From Strigamia acuminata (Eukaryota; Arthropoda; Chilopoda; Geophilomorpha; Linotaeniidae), in NCBI GenBank assembly GCA_949358305.1, contig OX442320.1, positions 6,030,259-6,094,258 on the forward strand: a stretch of DNA of 64,000 nucleotides, written 5' to 3'. The stretch's first letter is position 1. Each line of letters starts with the position of its first letter. The position numbers and the translations under genes are program-made. The notes beneath the pieces were generated by a model. The model ran no database searches. It was not told where the DNA came from and was given only the letters and a program-made list of their open reading frames with translations. Below, piece after piece: positions 39,057 to 51,600 of this stretch.

Positions 39057-39250
39057 GGAATACTTTGGTGATTACTAAAATCTAGCTCAGTTTGTATGAT
39101 CTCTTGAATTCTAATTACGAAACGTGGGGCTTTCCAGTATGGTTGTGAAGCGATATTAACATTTGAATTACGTCGTTGTACATTCACAACTGGACTAGAA
39201 GTGATAATCACTATGCCATGTTTTGTAGTTAGACCATTTGAACTCAGTTT
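39057..39250. other. Single-copy 3' flank of the Ig/FN3 gene
   Basis: Probable 3' UTR of the Ig/FN3 gene. It ends where the sequence shared by all three SPT6 units begins. Confidence 0.5.
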
Positions 39251-40697
39251 GTAAATTTTTTTATTGAATTACACCATCGTGTGCCTCAAATTGATTATTT
39301 TATAAATTCTGTTATATTTAATAAGTTTAAAATGGATACATTTTGATATTTATCCGTGAATGGCCATGTAAAACGGGATTTATTTAATTTTTGTTGAAAA
39401 CCGATATTTCTTGATTTCCACCAACTAAGAATTCAGACTTAAATAGTGAGCTAAATAGGCTTAAGTAGCAGAAACTACATAAGTTTTTAATAAGTGTGAT
39501 ATAGTAGAATAAATTAAAAAATGCTCAGGACTAGCTCAACTCTGTATATACGCCGTTAGTTTAGTTTAGTAGATGTGATACTATAATTCCCCGCTTGAAA
39601 ACTTCCACGAACCGAAGCGTTGTTTTGAATTATTATGCGTAAACGTGTGTGATTTACTGCCTTATTTACTCGTTAATCAAGTTGTTACAGATAATGATGA
39701 CTTTTTAAAGGTCTCATTTTATTTTTTTATTTCTTGTTTATTTATTATTTATTATAATAAACGAATCAATTTTTTTTTATAAATTTTTATTTAAATTTTG
39801 TTTTATGTTGTTTAAAAAAGCACAGAAAGTTGTTGTGACTTGTGACTGTGTTGTGCGGAGAAGTGCAAAATGTGCCAAGAGAAGTTGTAGAATAGCAGTA
39901 AATGTGTAAAATGTAGAAAAAGATTGTTTTGAACACTTTATTTTTTTAGTCATCAGCATGGTAATCAAGTCTGTGTTGTATGTCCGTCCTACAAAACGTT
40001 TTTTACTTTTGTAACCAGTGGTAAATAAGTACAATGTATACACATTCGAGTGTTGAGAAAATATAACATTGCCATTGTATTTATTTACTTCTGATGATCG
40101 CTAACGGGTTTGAATAAAAGTAACGTTCCGTCAAATATTTTTAAAAAATTATTTATTTCAAATTTTTTTCAAAAATTTCGCCATTTGTAATTAAATGTTT
40201 TAGAAAGTAACGAGAGATGTCGCTAAAGTATAGCAGCGCCGACAGTGACAGGGCTTTGCACTTCGGTTTGCATTTGATAGTTTTCGATAAAATTCCGACG
40301 AGAAATTCCGACAAAATTGAGATTTGTTTGACAAATGTCGATAAAAATTGCGTTTGTGTTAAAAATCAATTTTGATGAAATTTGCTACTTAGTTTAAAAT
40401 TAAATCTTATCTTTCTTGGTCTGGTTGTTTTTAAATCAGTACGACGAAAAAACCAAATAGCAAATTTGGATTTCGCGCCTTCTGGTGGTTTAAAACAGCT
40501 CGATCGACATGTTTACGTAAATAGAAAAAGAGCGGTGATTGGTTGCGCCGATCTCTCCCTTGCCGTACCCACAGCATCTGTGCTGTCATGTATATGTATA
40601 TAACCTTTCTTCTACGAAGGAGGTATTGTCCCACATAATTTGACAACAAACGTGTCTGGTGAAAATCGAAATCTAATTCTCATTAAATTCGTAGAAA
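39251..40697. promoter_or_regulatory. Upstream region of SPT6 copy 1
   Basis: AT-rich sequence homologous to the regions upstream of copies 2 and 3 but clearly diverged from them, particularly in the last 320 bp. It has an additional stretch at about 39425-39490 that the other two lack. GC-richer sequence at 40470-40690 probably marks the promoter. Confidence 0.6.
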
Positions 40698-43600
40698 ATG
40701 GCCGAATTTATCAACAGAGAAGCCGAAGAATCGGACGAAGAGAAGGAGCTAACCGTCGCCGAGAGGAAACGGCTAAAAAAGTGGAAAAAGGTGCACGACG
40801 ACGACGACGACGAAGGTTTGTTTGTACAAAAATATTTATAAATTGTTTTTAATTGTTTTTAATTTTTTTAAATAGACGATCAAAACGCGGAAGACATTAA
40901 GGATTTGATCGACGACGAAGAACACAGTAGTGATTCGGACGACGAATCGATCGGGCGGAAAAGAAAACACGACGACGATCACTACGACGATGATCGGTTG
41001 GAAGATGAAGATTATGATCTCATCGAGGAGAATTTGGGCGTTAAAGTGCAACGGGTACGACATTTGGAGTGGGAAATGTGTGTTGGGTTGGATTAAAATT
41101 GTATTTTGTGGTTTTTAGAGGAAATTTAAACGCGTGAGACGTCTCGAGGACGACGAAAGTGACGAAGAAAAGCAGGACAGAGAGTTGATCGCGAATGAGT
41201 TGTTTCAAGGCCCGGACGAGGACGGCAGTGAACGACGACCCGTTGAAACTCACGACGAAGATCAATACAAGGATTTGTCCGAATCCGAGGGAGAATATTC
41301 GGATACTGATGGGTTTATTGTCGATGATGACGGACAACCGCTGACGAAAACCAAAAGGAGGAGACCCAGATACACCGATGCGTTAGTAGACATTAAATAT
41401 TTAATTTAATTTTTTTAATTTATTTAATTTATTTTTGAATAGCGCTCTTCAAGAAGCTCAAGATATATTCGGTGTTGAGTTTGATTACAACGATTTGGAA
41501 CGGAACGATGAGGAAAATGACGAAGAACTCGATGAAGACATGGATGTAAGTGAATTAATTAATTTCATTTAGAATTTGAGGAATTAAATTGAATGTATTT
41601 TGCAGTACGAAGAAGAGGAAGCGGATGCTGAAGCTAGACCGCGAAAAAAGAAGCAATTGCGGAAAAAACCGGCGAAGAAAACAATTTACGAGGTTTACGA
41701 GCCGAGCGAATTGGAACGAGGACATTTTACGGATAAAGATAATGAAATCCGATCGGCGGACATCCCCGAGAGATTCCAACTGCGGGAAATTCCTATGGCG
41801 TTGACGGAGGAAGGAGAGTTGGAAGAAGAGGCCGAGTGGATCCACAAATTTGGCTTTTTGGCGCCCGCGATTTCCACCCAAGACAAGGAAGCCGAGTCGT
41901 CCGTTGCAGTAGCGGCGCTGGCGGACGACAACTGGGACGATTGGGGCGACGAACAGGCCCCAACTCCCGCCAATTGTGGAATGGAAGATAAAATAAGAGA
42001 AGCGCTCAATTTTATGCGCAATCAGCACTTCGAGGTGCCGTTTATCACGCATTATCGCAAGGAATATGTAGAACCAGAGCTCAAAGTGACGGATTTGTGG
42101 ACGATTCTAAAGTGGGATGAGAAAGTAATTGGTTTTTTCGTGTTTAATTCGAATTTAATTGATGGAAAATTTGTTTTTTTTTATTTAGTTTTGTCAGTTG
42201 AGGAAAAGAAAGAGGAATTTGATGCAGTTGTTCAGGAACATGCAGAATTACCAATGCGACGAGATCATGAAGGATCCGGAGCAACCTTTGGCCGACGATT
42301 TGAGGATCATCAACGACGAAGACATCGAGAAATTGAGGACTGCGCAGTCGATAGAGGAGCTGCGAGATGCTTACGTGCAGTTTATCTTGTATTACGGTAA
42401 AGATGTTCCGAAAATGGACGAGGTGATCAGGAAGAAGAGACGGGAGGAGAGACTCGAACGGATTCGAAGTCGAAGGCGAATAAACGAGGAGACTGGGGAA
42501 GACGAAGAGGAGGATGATCTCGCGGATCGCGAAGACGACGAAAAGTTGAAGCAGGCCATCCGCACGGACGGATATTCGTTGTGCATGCGCTCGGGGATCG
42601 GCGGATTGGCGAAGAAGTTCGGGCTCACGCCGCTGCAGTTCGGGGAGAACTTGCGCGATAATTACTCGCGTAACGAGGTGACACAATATCCCGTGGAACC
42701 GTTGGAAGTGTCGAGGGATTACGTTTGCAAGTATGACGTTTGATGCGGGTCGAAAAAATAAATATTTTAATTTTTTTTAAATTTTTTTTTAGTAAATTTT
42801 CGAAACCGGAAGATGTTTTGAAGGCGGCGAGATACATGGTTGCGACGCAGTTGTCGCACGAGCCGCTGGTGCGTCAGTGCGTGCGATCGACGTATTTTGA
42901 GCGGGCAAAGTTGACGGTGAAACCCACGAAGAAGGGGTTGAAGGAGATCGACGAGAATCATTCGTGTTACGCGGTGAAGTATTTGAAGGGCAAACCGGTG
43001 AAGGATCTGCAGAAGGAACAGTTTTTAAAGATCGATTTGGCGCAGCAAGAGGGGCTGCTTGTTACAACGATAAGCATGGATGAGGATGCGACTATGAATG
43101 CTTATTTGGGTGAGATTAAACCGTTGTATTATCGGGTAAATATTGCAAATTGTTGGGTTTAAGTAGTTTGAATTGAATTGAATTTTTTCTGGCTTTTGTT
43201 TAGGATGAGTTTAGTAAAAATGTTCAGGCGTGGAACGATCAGAGAGAGAAGGTGCTCGAATTAACACTCACTAAGTTTCTGTATCCGAGTTTTGAGAAGG
43301 AATTGCGAACTAAATTGCTGAAGGAAGCCAAAGAATGCGTCATTAAGGTTGGTTTTTAATTAATTAATTGATTAGTTAATTTTTTTAAATTAATTTTGTT
43401 TTTTTATGTATAGATTTGCGCCGCTAATCTTCAGGCTTGGTTAAAAGTTGGGCCGTACCAAGTGGAAGCAGGGTTGGACGAGGATGAAGATTACGATACG
43501 AGCAATGGTATTCGAGTGATGGCGATCGCGTACACGCCAGATAGGTGAGGTTTTTGACCCGGACTGGTGTTTACTCTCTCTTATTCACAACCGTTTTGAC

Positions 43601-46600
43601 CCGTTAAACTGTTGCTTATTCCGGGAGGAAAATTATTTAGAAATTCTGTGACTTTGCGGTGATTTTTTGCTGCTTTTGTGTATATTATTTCTAACAGTAT
43701 GTTTAATTTTTAGGGATACGGCAGCTTTTGCAGCGCTAGTGAACGGCGATGGCGAAATGACGGATTTTCTGAAGTTGCCGCACATTTTGAAACGGACTGA
43801 TGCGTATATCGAATCTCAGCGGGAAGCTAAAGTGATTAGATTGAGGTTTAATTTGATTTTAGAGGTTTCTTAATATTTTTTTGGGTTTTAGGAGTCGGAG
43901 ATGGGTCGAATGAGGGAATTTATCGCGTCGAAAAAGCCGCATGTGGTTGTGGTTGGTGGAGAGTCGCGAGAAGCGCTCATGATAGTTGAGGATGTTAGAG
44001 AAGTGGTTGGGGAATTGGTTGATTCGGAGCAGATGCCGTGTATTTCAGTCGAATTGCTCGATAACGAACTGGCAGAAGTTTACATGAAGTCGAAGAAATC
44101 CGAGGTAATTACCGATCGAATTTATTTTTTTTCGAATTTAATCAATTTTTTTAAATTATTTTTTTGATTAGAGCGAGTTCGGAGTTTACCCGCCGTTGTT
44201 GCGACAAGCTATTTCGTTGGGCAGACGTTTAAAAGACCCCTTAATCGAATTTTCTCAATTGTGCGGACTCGACGAAGATATTTTATGCTTAAAGTATCAT
44301 CCGTTGCAAGTAATTGACCGAAAGCATTAATTATTTGACTTGTTTTTGAGCTAATTTCGTGTTTAAATTTGCCAGGAAAATGTTCCCAAAGATGACCTTT
44401 TGCACGCGCTTTATTTGGAATTCGTAAACTGCACGAACGAAGTGGGAATCGACGTAAACAGAGCCATCGCTCATCCCCACACGTCCAATCTGGTCCAATT
44501 CGTGTGCGGACTGGGACCGCGCAAAGCCGCCTCCTTGCTGAAGGTCCTCAACCAGACGAACAGCCGATTGGAGAACCGCTCGCAGCTCGTCACGGTGGGA
44601 CACATGGGGCCTAAAGTATTCATCAACTGCGCCGGCTTCATAAAGATAGACACGAATTCGCTCGGCGACAGCACCGAAGCGTACGTCGAAGTGTTGGATG
44701 GGTCGCGCGTGCACCCGGAAGCGTACGATTGGGCACGGAAAATGGCCGTCGACGCGCTGGAGTACGACGAAATGGCCGAAGACGCCAATCCTGCGAGCGC
44801 GCTCGAGGAAATCTTAGATAATCCGGATAAATTGAAAGATTTGGACCTGGACGCTTTCGCCGAAGAGTTGGAGCGACAAGTATTTAGGCAGAAAAAATTA
44901 ATATTTGGTTGTTTTGATTAATTTAATTTAAATTTGTAGGGTTTCGGCAACAAAAGTATCACTTTGTACGACATTCGCAACGAGCTGAATCACCGGTATG
45001 AAGATCTGCGCAACGCGTATCGATCGGCAACGGTGGAGGAGAAATTCTATATGTTAACGAAAGAAACGCCGGTGACTTTTTACGTGGGAAAATTGGCGAC
45101 GGCGATCGTGACAGGAATAGCGTGTATGAAACCGCAGGGCGACAAACTGGACGGGGCGGATCCGGTGCGCAACCATGTGACCGGTCTGTGGCAATGTCCT
45201 TTCTGCCGGACGAACGAGTTTCTCGAGGTGAGCGAAGTGTGGAATCACTTCGACTCCGGCAACTGCCCAGGACGGGCCACGGGGGTCAAGGTGCGCTTGG
45301 ACAACGGCATTTTAGGATTCATTCCGACGAGGAACATCAGCGACAAACATGTGGTCAACCCGGAGGAGAGGGTGCGCATCGGCATGTCGCTGCACTGTCG
45401 CATCTCGAGGATCAACATGGACACGTTCAGGGTCGATTTGACGTCGAAATCGTCGGATTTGCTCGACAAAAACGGCGAGTGGCGACCGGCGAAAGACAAA
45501 TACTACGACGACGAGGCGGAGGAAGGCGATAAAAACAGCGCGAAGGATCTCAAGAAGAAACAATGTCGACAAACGTACAACAAGAGAGTGATTGTCCATC
45601 CGTCGTTCCACAATATCGAATACAAGGACACGGTGAAGTTGATGCAAACTATGGATCAGGGCGACGTCGTGGTCCGACCGAGCAGAACACTAATTGTACG
45701 TTTTTGCATTTTGCATTTTGTTTTATTTTTTAATTAATTGATTTTAATTAATAGGGTGCTGACCACTTGACTGTCACTTGGAAGGTCGCGGATGGAATTA
45801 ATCAACACATAGACGTGCGGGAAGAAGGGAAAGAGAATACGTTTAGTTTGGGTCAGTCGTTGTGGATAAACAACGAGGAGTTTGAAGATTTGGACGAGAT
45901 TATTGCGAGATACGTGCAGCCGATGGCGGCTTTCGCTCGTGATTTGTTCGGGTTTAAGTATTTTCGCGATACGAACGGCGGCTCGGTAGAGGTGATGGAG
46001 AAACTCATTTTGGAGGAGAAGAAGAAATGCCCGTCGAAAATTCCGTATTTTGTGACGAGTAGTAAGAAATTTCCGGGGAAATTCATGCTCAGCTATCAGC
46101 CGAGTAACAAATGTGGTCACGAGTTCATAACAGTCACACCAGAGGGATACCGCTTCCGAAAACAGATTTTCAATTCGCTCGATGGGCTGTTTCGTTGGTT
46201 CAAGGAACATTTCCGAGATCCCATCCCGGGAACACCGGGGAATGTGAGCACGCGCACACCGATGATCCAATCGGCGTACAACACGCCCAGCATAAACATC
46301 GCCAGTAAATATTTGAATTTTAATATGAAAAAAATTGTGATTTTTTGTTAATTTTTGTTTTGTTTTAGATCTCGATCCACAAGCGATCCAGCGCGCAGCC
46401 GCCAACATCCCGAGCCACGTGTACAATACATTGAGTCAGGTGGCCAGCCAAACTCCGTCCATGCACGGCGGACACTATTCGGGCTATGCCGGATGTGGTT
46501 ATCCGCAAACGCCCATGACGACTCCGATGATCACGCCGTCGCATTCTGTGGCCACGCCTCGTTATCAACAGACTCCGCAGCAGTGGCCTCTCCCTAGTCA

Positions 46601-46937
46601 GACACCAAGAACACCTTCGCAGCGTCATATTACAACAAAGTATTTTGAAGTTTTGATCATTTTTTAAATGATTTTTGGTCATTTTCAATTAATATTTTAT
46701 GATTTTCTGTCATTTTTTAATAATTCTGATGATTTTTCGGTCATTTTTTTAATAATTTCTAATGATTTTTGTTTCAGAGCTCACTCATCAGCGTCATCAT
46801 CGACATCTACCAATGTTGACTGGGGTAAGGCTGCCGAAATATGGGCGAAAGGAAGGCAGCAGCAACATGGAGGTGTGACTCCCAGAGGAGGAATAACTCG
46901 ACGAGGTGATGCGACGCCGTTGATCGACGAACATTAG
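40698..46937 (+). CDS. Spt6: Transcription elongation factor SPT6, copy 1
   Basis: Seventeen exons (40698-40815, 40876-41054, 41119-41381, 41443-41545, 41606-42124, 42189-42730, 42793-43135, 43204-43347, 43414-43544, 43714-43831, 43892-44104, 44172-44309, 44376-44879, 44940-45695, 45755-46304, 46369-46639, 46778-46937) encode 1683 aa. SPT6 is a histone chaperone that travels with RNA polymerase II. Order: acidic N-terminus ([19 protein letters not shown]), helical core ([20 protein letters not shown]), YqgF-like ([16 protein letters not shown]), HhH ([16 protein letters not shown]), S1 ([13 protein letters not shown]), tandem SH2 (VVRPS, then [11 protein letters not shown]) and a C-terminal tail rich in Thr-Pro. 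No stop or frameshift. Compared with copy 3 it has many replacements in the S1/SH2 region, no intron between TIYE and VYEP, and lacks about 14 residues near the C-terminus. Confidence 0.95.
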
Positions 46938-48667
46938 TTTTGGATTTCATTTGAATACGAAACGGAATTATAGTTTTATTTTTTTTTTTTTATAAATGTG
47001 CATATAGGATGATGAAATGTTCACAACTTCGTATACATCATTTTATTTTTGATATTCCGACATTTTTTTTTGAAATGAATGGATAATGTTTGTCTGTAAT
47101 GAGTAACCGCGGAAAATGACGTTTTCTACGCTATAATTGAATACAAAGCAATTTAAATAAATTTTTTTCTTGTTTGGTATAAAATAAAGAAAATTGCAAT
47201 AATCGATTTTAGGCGTTGTTTGCACGCTCAGTAAAATGAGAAAAATATATTTGTAAATTTTTTTATTTGGTTACACCATCGTGTGCCTCAAATTGATTAT
47301 TTTATAAATTCTGTTATTTTTAATAAGTTTAAAATGAATACATTTTGATATTTATCCGTGAATGGCCATGTAAAACGGGGTTTATTTCATTTTTGTTGAG
47401 AACCGATATTTCTTAATTTCCACCAACAAGTGTACTTAATAAGTGTGATATAGTAGATATAAATTTTGAAATGCTCAGGACTAGCTGAACTGTGTATATA
47501 TGCCATTAATTTTGTTTAGTAGATGTTATACTATAATTCCCCGCTTAAACGTGTGCCTTATTCATCAAATTGTTACAGATAAAGATGATTTTTTACAGGT
47601 CTCATTTTATTTTTTTATTTCTAGTTTATTTATTATATAAAACGAATTAAATTTTTTTTATAAATTTTTATTCAAATTTTGTTTTATGTTGTTGAGACTT
47701 CTGACTGTGTTGTGCGGAGAAGTGCAAAATGTGCCAAGAGAAGTTGTAGAATAGCAGTAAATGTGTAAAATGTAGAAAAAGATGGTTTTGAACACTTTAT
47801 TTTTTTAGTCATCAGCATGGTAATCAAGTCTGTGTTGTATGTCCGTCCTACAAAACGTTTTTTACTTTTGTAACCAGTGGTAAATAAGTACAATATGTAC
47901 ACATTCGAGTGTTGAGAAAATATAACATTGCCATTGTATTTATTTACTTCTGATGATCGCTAACGGGTTTGAATAAAAGTAACGATCCGTCAAATATTTT
48001 TAAAAAATCATTTATTTCAAATTTTTTCAAAAATTTCGCCATTTGTAATTAAACGTTTCAGAAAGTAACGAGAGATGTCGCTAAACCATAGGAGCGCCGA
48101 CAGTGACAAGACTTTGCACTTCGGTTTGCATTTGATGGTTTTCGATAAAATTTAACAATTTTTGAGAAATTCCGACAAAATTGAGATTTGTTTGACAAAT
48201 GTCGATAAAAATGCGATTTTTTAAAAAATTAATTTTGAGGAAATTTGTGACTTAGTTTAAAATTAAATCTTATCTTTCTTATCTTTCTGGTCAAATTGCA
48301 AAATTGAATTTCCCGCCTTCTCGTGGTTGAAAACAGATCGAGCGACCCGATTGGCTGAATGCAAGGAGTGCGGTGATTGCTTGAGCCGATCTCTCTCTTG
48401 CTATAGATGCATCGCCATCTTTGTTATAAAGACAGGCAAATAGCTGTCTTGTATATCTAACCTTTCTAAGCATCGACGAAGAAAATATTTTAATGTTTAT
48501 GAAGAATTTTTATATAAATACATAGCGGATTATTTCCCCCATCTAATTCCTCCTCGTTCGGTTTATTATTTACGTGATCACCAATTACGTAAGAGGTATT
48601 GTCCCACATAAAACAACAAACGTGTCGGATGAAAATCGCAATCTAATTCTCATTAAACTCGTAGGAA
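46938..48667. promoter_or_regulatory. Intergenic region and promoter of SPT6 copy 2
   Basis: Holds the 3' flank of copy 1, the unit junction at 47252/47253 and the copy 2 promoter. From about 47700 to the start codon it is almost identical to the region before copy 3 and distinctly different from that before copy 1. Confidence 0.7.
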
Positions 48668-51600
48668 ATGGCCGAATTTATCAACAGCGAAGCCGAAGAA
48701 TCGGACGAAGAGAAGGAGCTAACCGTCGCCGAGAGAAAACGGCTAAAAAAGTCGAAAATGGTGGACGATGACGACGAGGACGACGACGTAGGTTTGTTGT
48801 TTGTATTCTTCATGATGATGATAAAAAAATATTTATAAATTGTTTTTAATTGTTTTTAATTTTATTAAATAGACGATCAAAACGCGGACGACGTTAAGGA
48901 TTTGATCGACGACGAAGAACACAGTAGCGATTCGGACGACGAATCGATCGGGCGGAAAAGAAAACACGACGACGATCACTACGACGATGATCGGTTGGAA
49001 GATGAAGATTATGATCTCATCGAGGAGAATTTGGGCGTTAAAGTGCAACGGGTACGACATTTGGAGTGGAAAATGTGTGTGGGTTGGATTAAAATTGTAT
49101 TTTGTGATTTTTAGAGGCAATTTAAGCGCGTGAGACGTCTCGAGGACGACGAAAGTGACGAAGAAGAACAGCACGTTGCTTTGGGACCCGCCGTGGACAG
49201 AGAGTTGATCGCGAACGAGTTGTTTGAAGGGCCGGACGAGGAAGGCAGTGAACGACGACCAGTTGAAACTCACGACGAAGATCAATACAAGGATTTGTCC
49301 GAATCCGAGGGAGAATATTCGGATACTGATGGGTTTATTGTCGATGATGACGGACAACCGCTGACGAAAACCAAAAGGAGGAGACCCAGATACACCGATG
49401 CGTGAGTATACATTAAATATTTAATTTAATTTATTTAATTGATTTAATTTTAATTTGATTAGCGCTCTTCAAGAAGCTCAAGATATATTCGGTGTTGAGT
49501 TTGATTACAACGATTTTGAACGGTATGACGAGGAATATGACGAAGAACTCGATGAAGACATGGATGTATGTGAATTAATTAATTTTATTTAGAATTTGAG
49601 AAATTAAATCGAATGTTTCTTGCAGTACGAAGAAGAGGAAGCGGATGCTGAAGCTAGACCGCGAAAAAAGAAGCAATTGCGGAAAAAACCGGCGAAGAAA
49701 ACGATTTATGAGGTTTGTACCGACTTAAAACGATAAATATTGGATAATAATAAAATTATTAATGCAGGTGTACGAGCCGAGCGAATTGGAACGAGGACAT
49801 TTTACGGATAAGGATAATGAAATCCGATCGGCGGACATCCCCGAGAGATTCCAATTGCGGGAAATTCCTATGGCGTTGACGGAGGAAGGAGAGTTGGAAG
49901 AAGAGGCCGAGTGGATCCACAAAGTGGGCTTTTTGGCGCCCACGATTTCCACCCAAGAAAAAGAAGTCGAGGCGACCGCTGCCGTAGCGGCGCCGGCGGA
50001 GGACAACTGGGACGATTGGGGCGACGAACCGGCCGCCGCGGCCCCAACTCCCGCCAACACTGGAATGGAGGATAAAATAAAAGAAGCGCTTAATTTTATG
50101 CGCAATCAGCACTTCGAAGTGCCGTTTATCACGCATTATCGCAAGGAATATGTTGAACCAGAGCTCAAAGTGACGGATTTGTGGACGATTCTCAAGTGGG
50201 ATGAGAAAGTAATTGGTTTTTTCGTGTTTAATTGGAATTTATTTGATGGAAAATTTGTTTTTTTTTATTTAGTTTTGTCAGTTGAGGAAAAGGAAGAGGA
50301 ATTTGATGCAGTTGTTCAGGAACATGCAGAATTACCAATGCGACGAGATCATGAAGGATCCGGAGAAACCTTTGGCCGACGATTTGAGGATCATCAACGA
50401 CGAAGACATCGAGAAATTGAGGACTGTTCAGTCGATAGAGGAGCTGCGGGATGCTTACGTGCAGTTTATCTTGTATTACGGTAAAGATATTCCGAAAATG
50501 CACGAGGTGATCAGGAAGAAGAGACAGGAGGAGAGACTCGAACGGATTCGAAGTCGGAGGCGAATAAACGAGGAGACTGGGGAAGAAATCATCGAGGAAG
50601 ACGAAGAGGAGGACGAGGACGATCTCGCGGATCGCGAGGACAGCGACAAGTTGAAACAGGCGATCCGCACGGACGGATATTCGTTGTGCATGCGCTCGGG
50701 GATCGGCGGATTGGCGAAGAAGTTCGGGCTCACGCCGCAGCAGTTCGGGGAGAACATGCGCGATAATTACACGCGTAACGAGGTGGAACAATATCCCGTG
50801 GAGCCGTTGGAAGTGTCGCAGGATTATGTTTGCAAGTATGATGTTTGAAGCGGGTCGGAAATTTCTTTTTAATTTTTTTTTTTTTTTTTTTTAGTAAATT
50901 CCCGAAACCGGAAGATGTTTTGAAGGCGGCGAGATACATGGTGGCGACGCAGTTGTCGCACGAGCCGCTGGTGCGTCAGTGCGTGCGATCGACGTATTTT
51001 GAGCGGGCAAAGTTGACGGTGAAACCCACTAAGAAGGGGTTGAAGGAGATCGACGAGAATCATTCGTGTTACGCGGTGAAGTATTTGAAGGGCAAACCGG
51101 TGAAGGATCTGCAGAAGGAACAGTTTTTGAAGATCGATTTGGCGCAGCAGGAAGGGCTGCTCGTCACCACGATAAGCATGGATGACGATGTGACTATGAA
51201 TGCTTATTTGGGTGAGATTAAACCGTTGTATTATCGGGTAAATATTGCAAAATGTTGACTTTAATTAATTTGATTTTAATTTATTTTTTTTGTGTTTTTT
51301 TTTTAGGATGAGTTCAGTAAAAATGTTCAGGCGTGGAACGATCAGAGGGAGAAGGTGCTCGAATTAACACTCACTAAGTTTTTGTATCCGAGTTTTGAGA
51401 AGGAATTGCGAACTAAATTGCTGATGGAAGCCAAAGAATGCGTCATTAAGGTTGGTTTTTAATTAATTAATTGATTAGTTAATTTTTTAAAATTAATTTG
51501 TTTTTTTATATATAGATTTGCGCCGCTAATCTTCAGGCTTGGTTAAAAGTTGGGCCGTACCAAGTGGAAGCAGGGTTGGACGAGGATGAAGATTACGATA

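Noticed and set aside
39777-40043. Minus-strand ORF (MYTLYLFTTGYKSKKRFVGR..) present in all three SPT6 units
   Set aside because: It recurs only because the unit is duplicated. In copy 3 a single-base loss shifts the frame and copies 1 and 2 differ in length, so there is no sign of coding constraint.
45312-45647. Long antisense and shifted ORFs within SPT6 exons
   Set aside because: Shadows of GC-rich coding exons; the SPT6 frame is conserved and explains the sequence.
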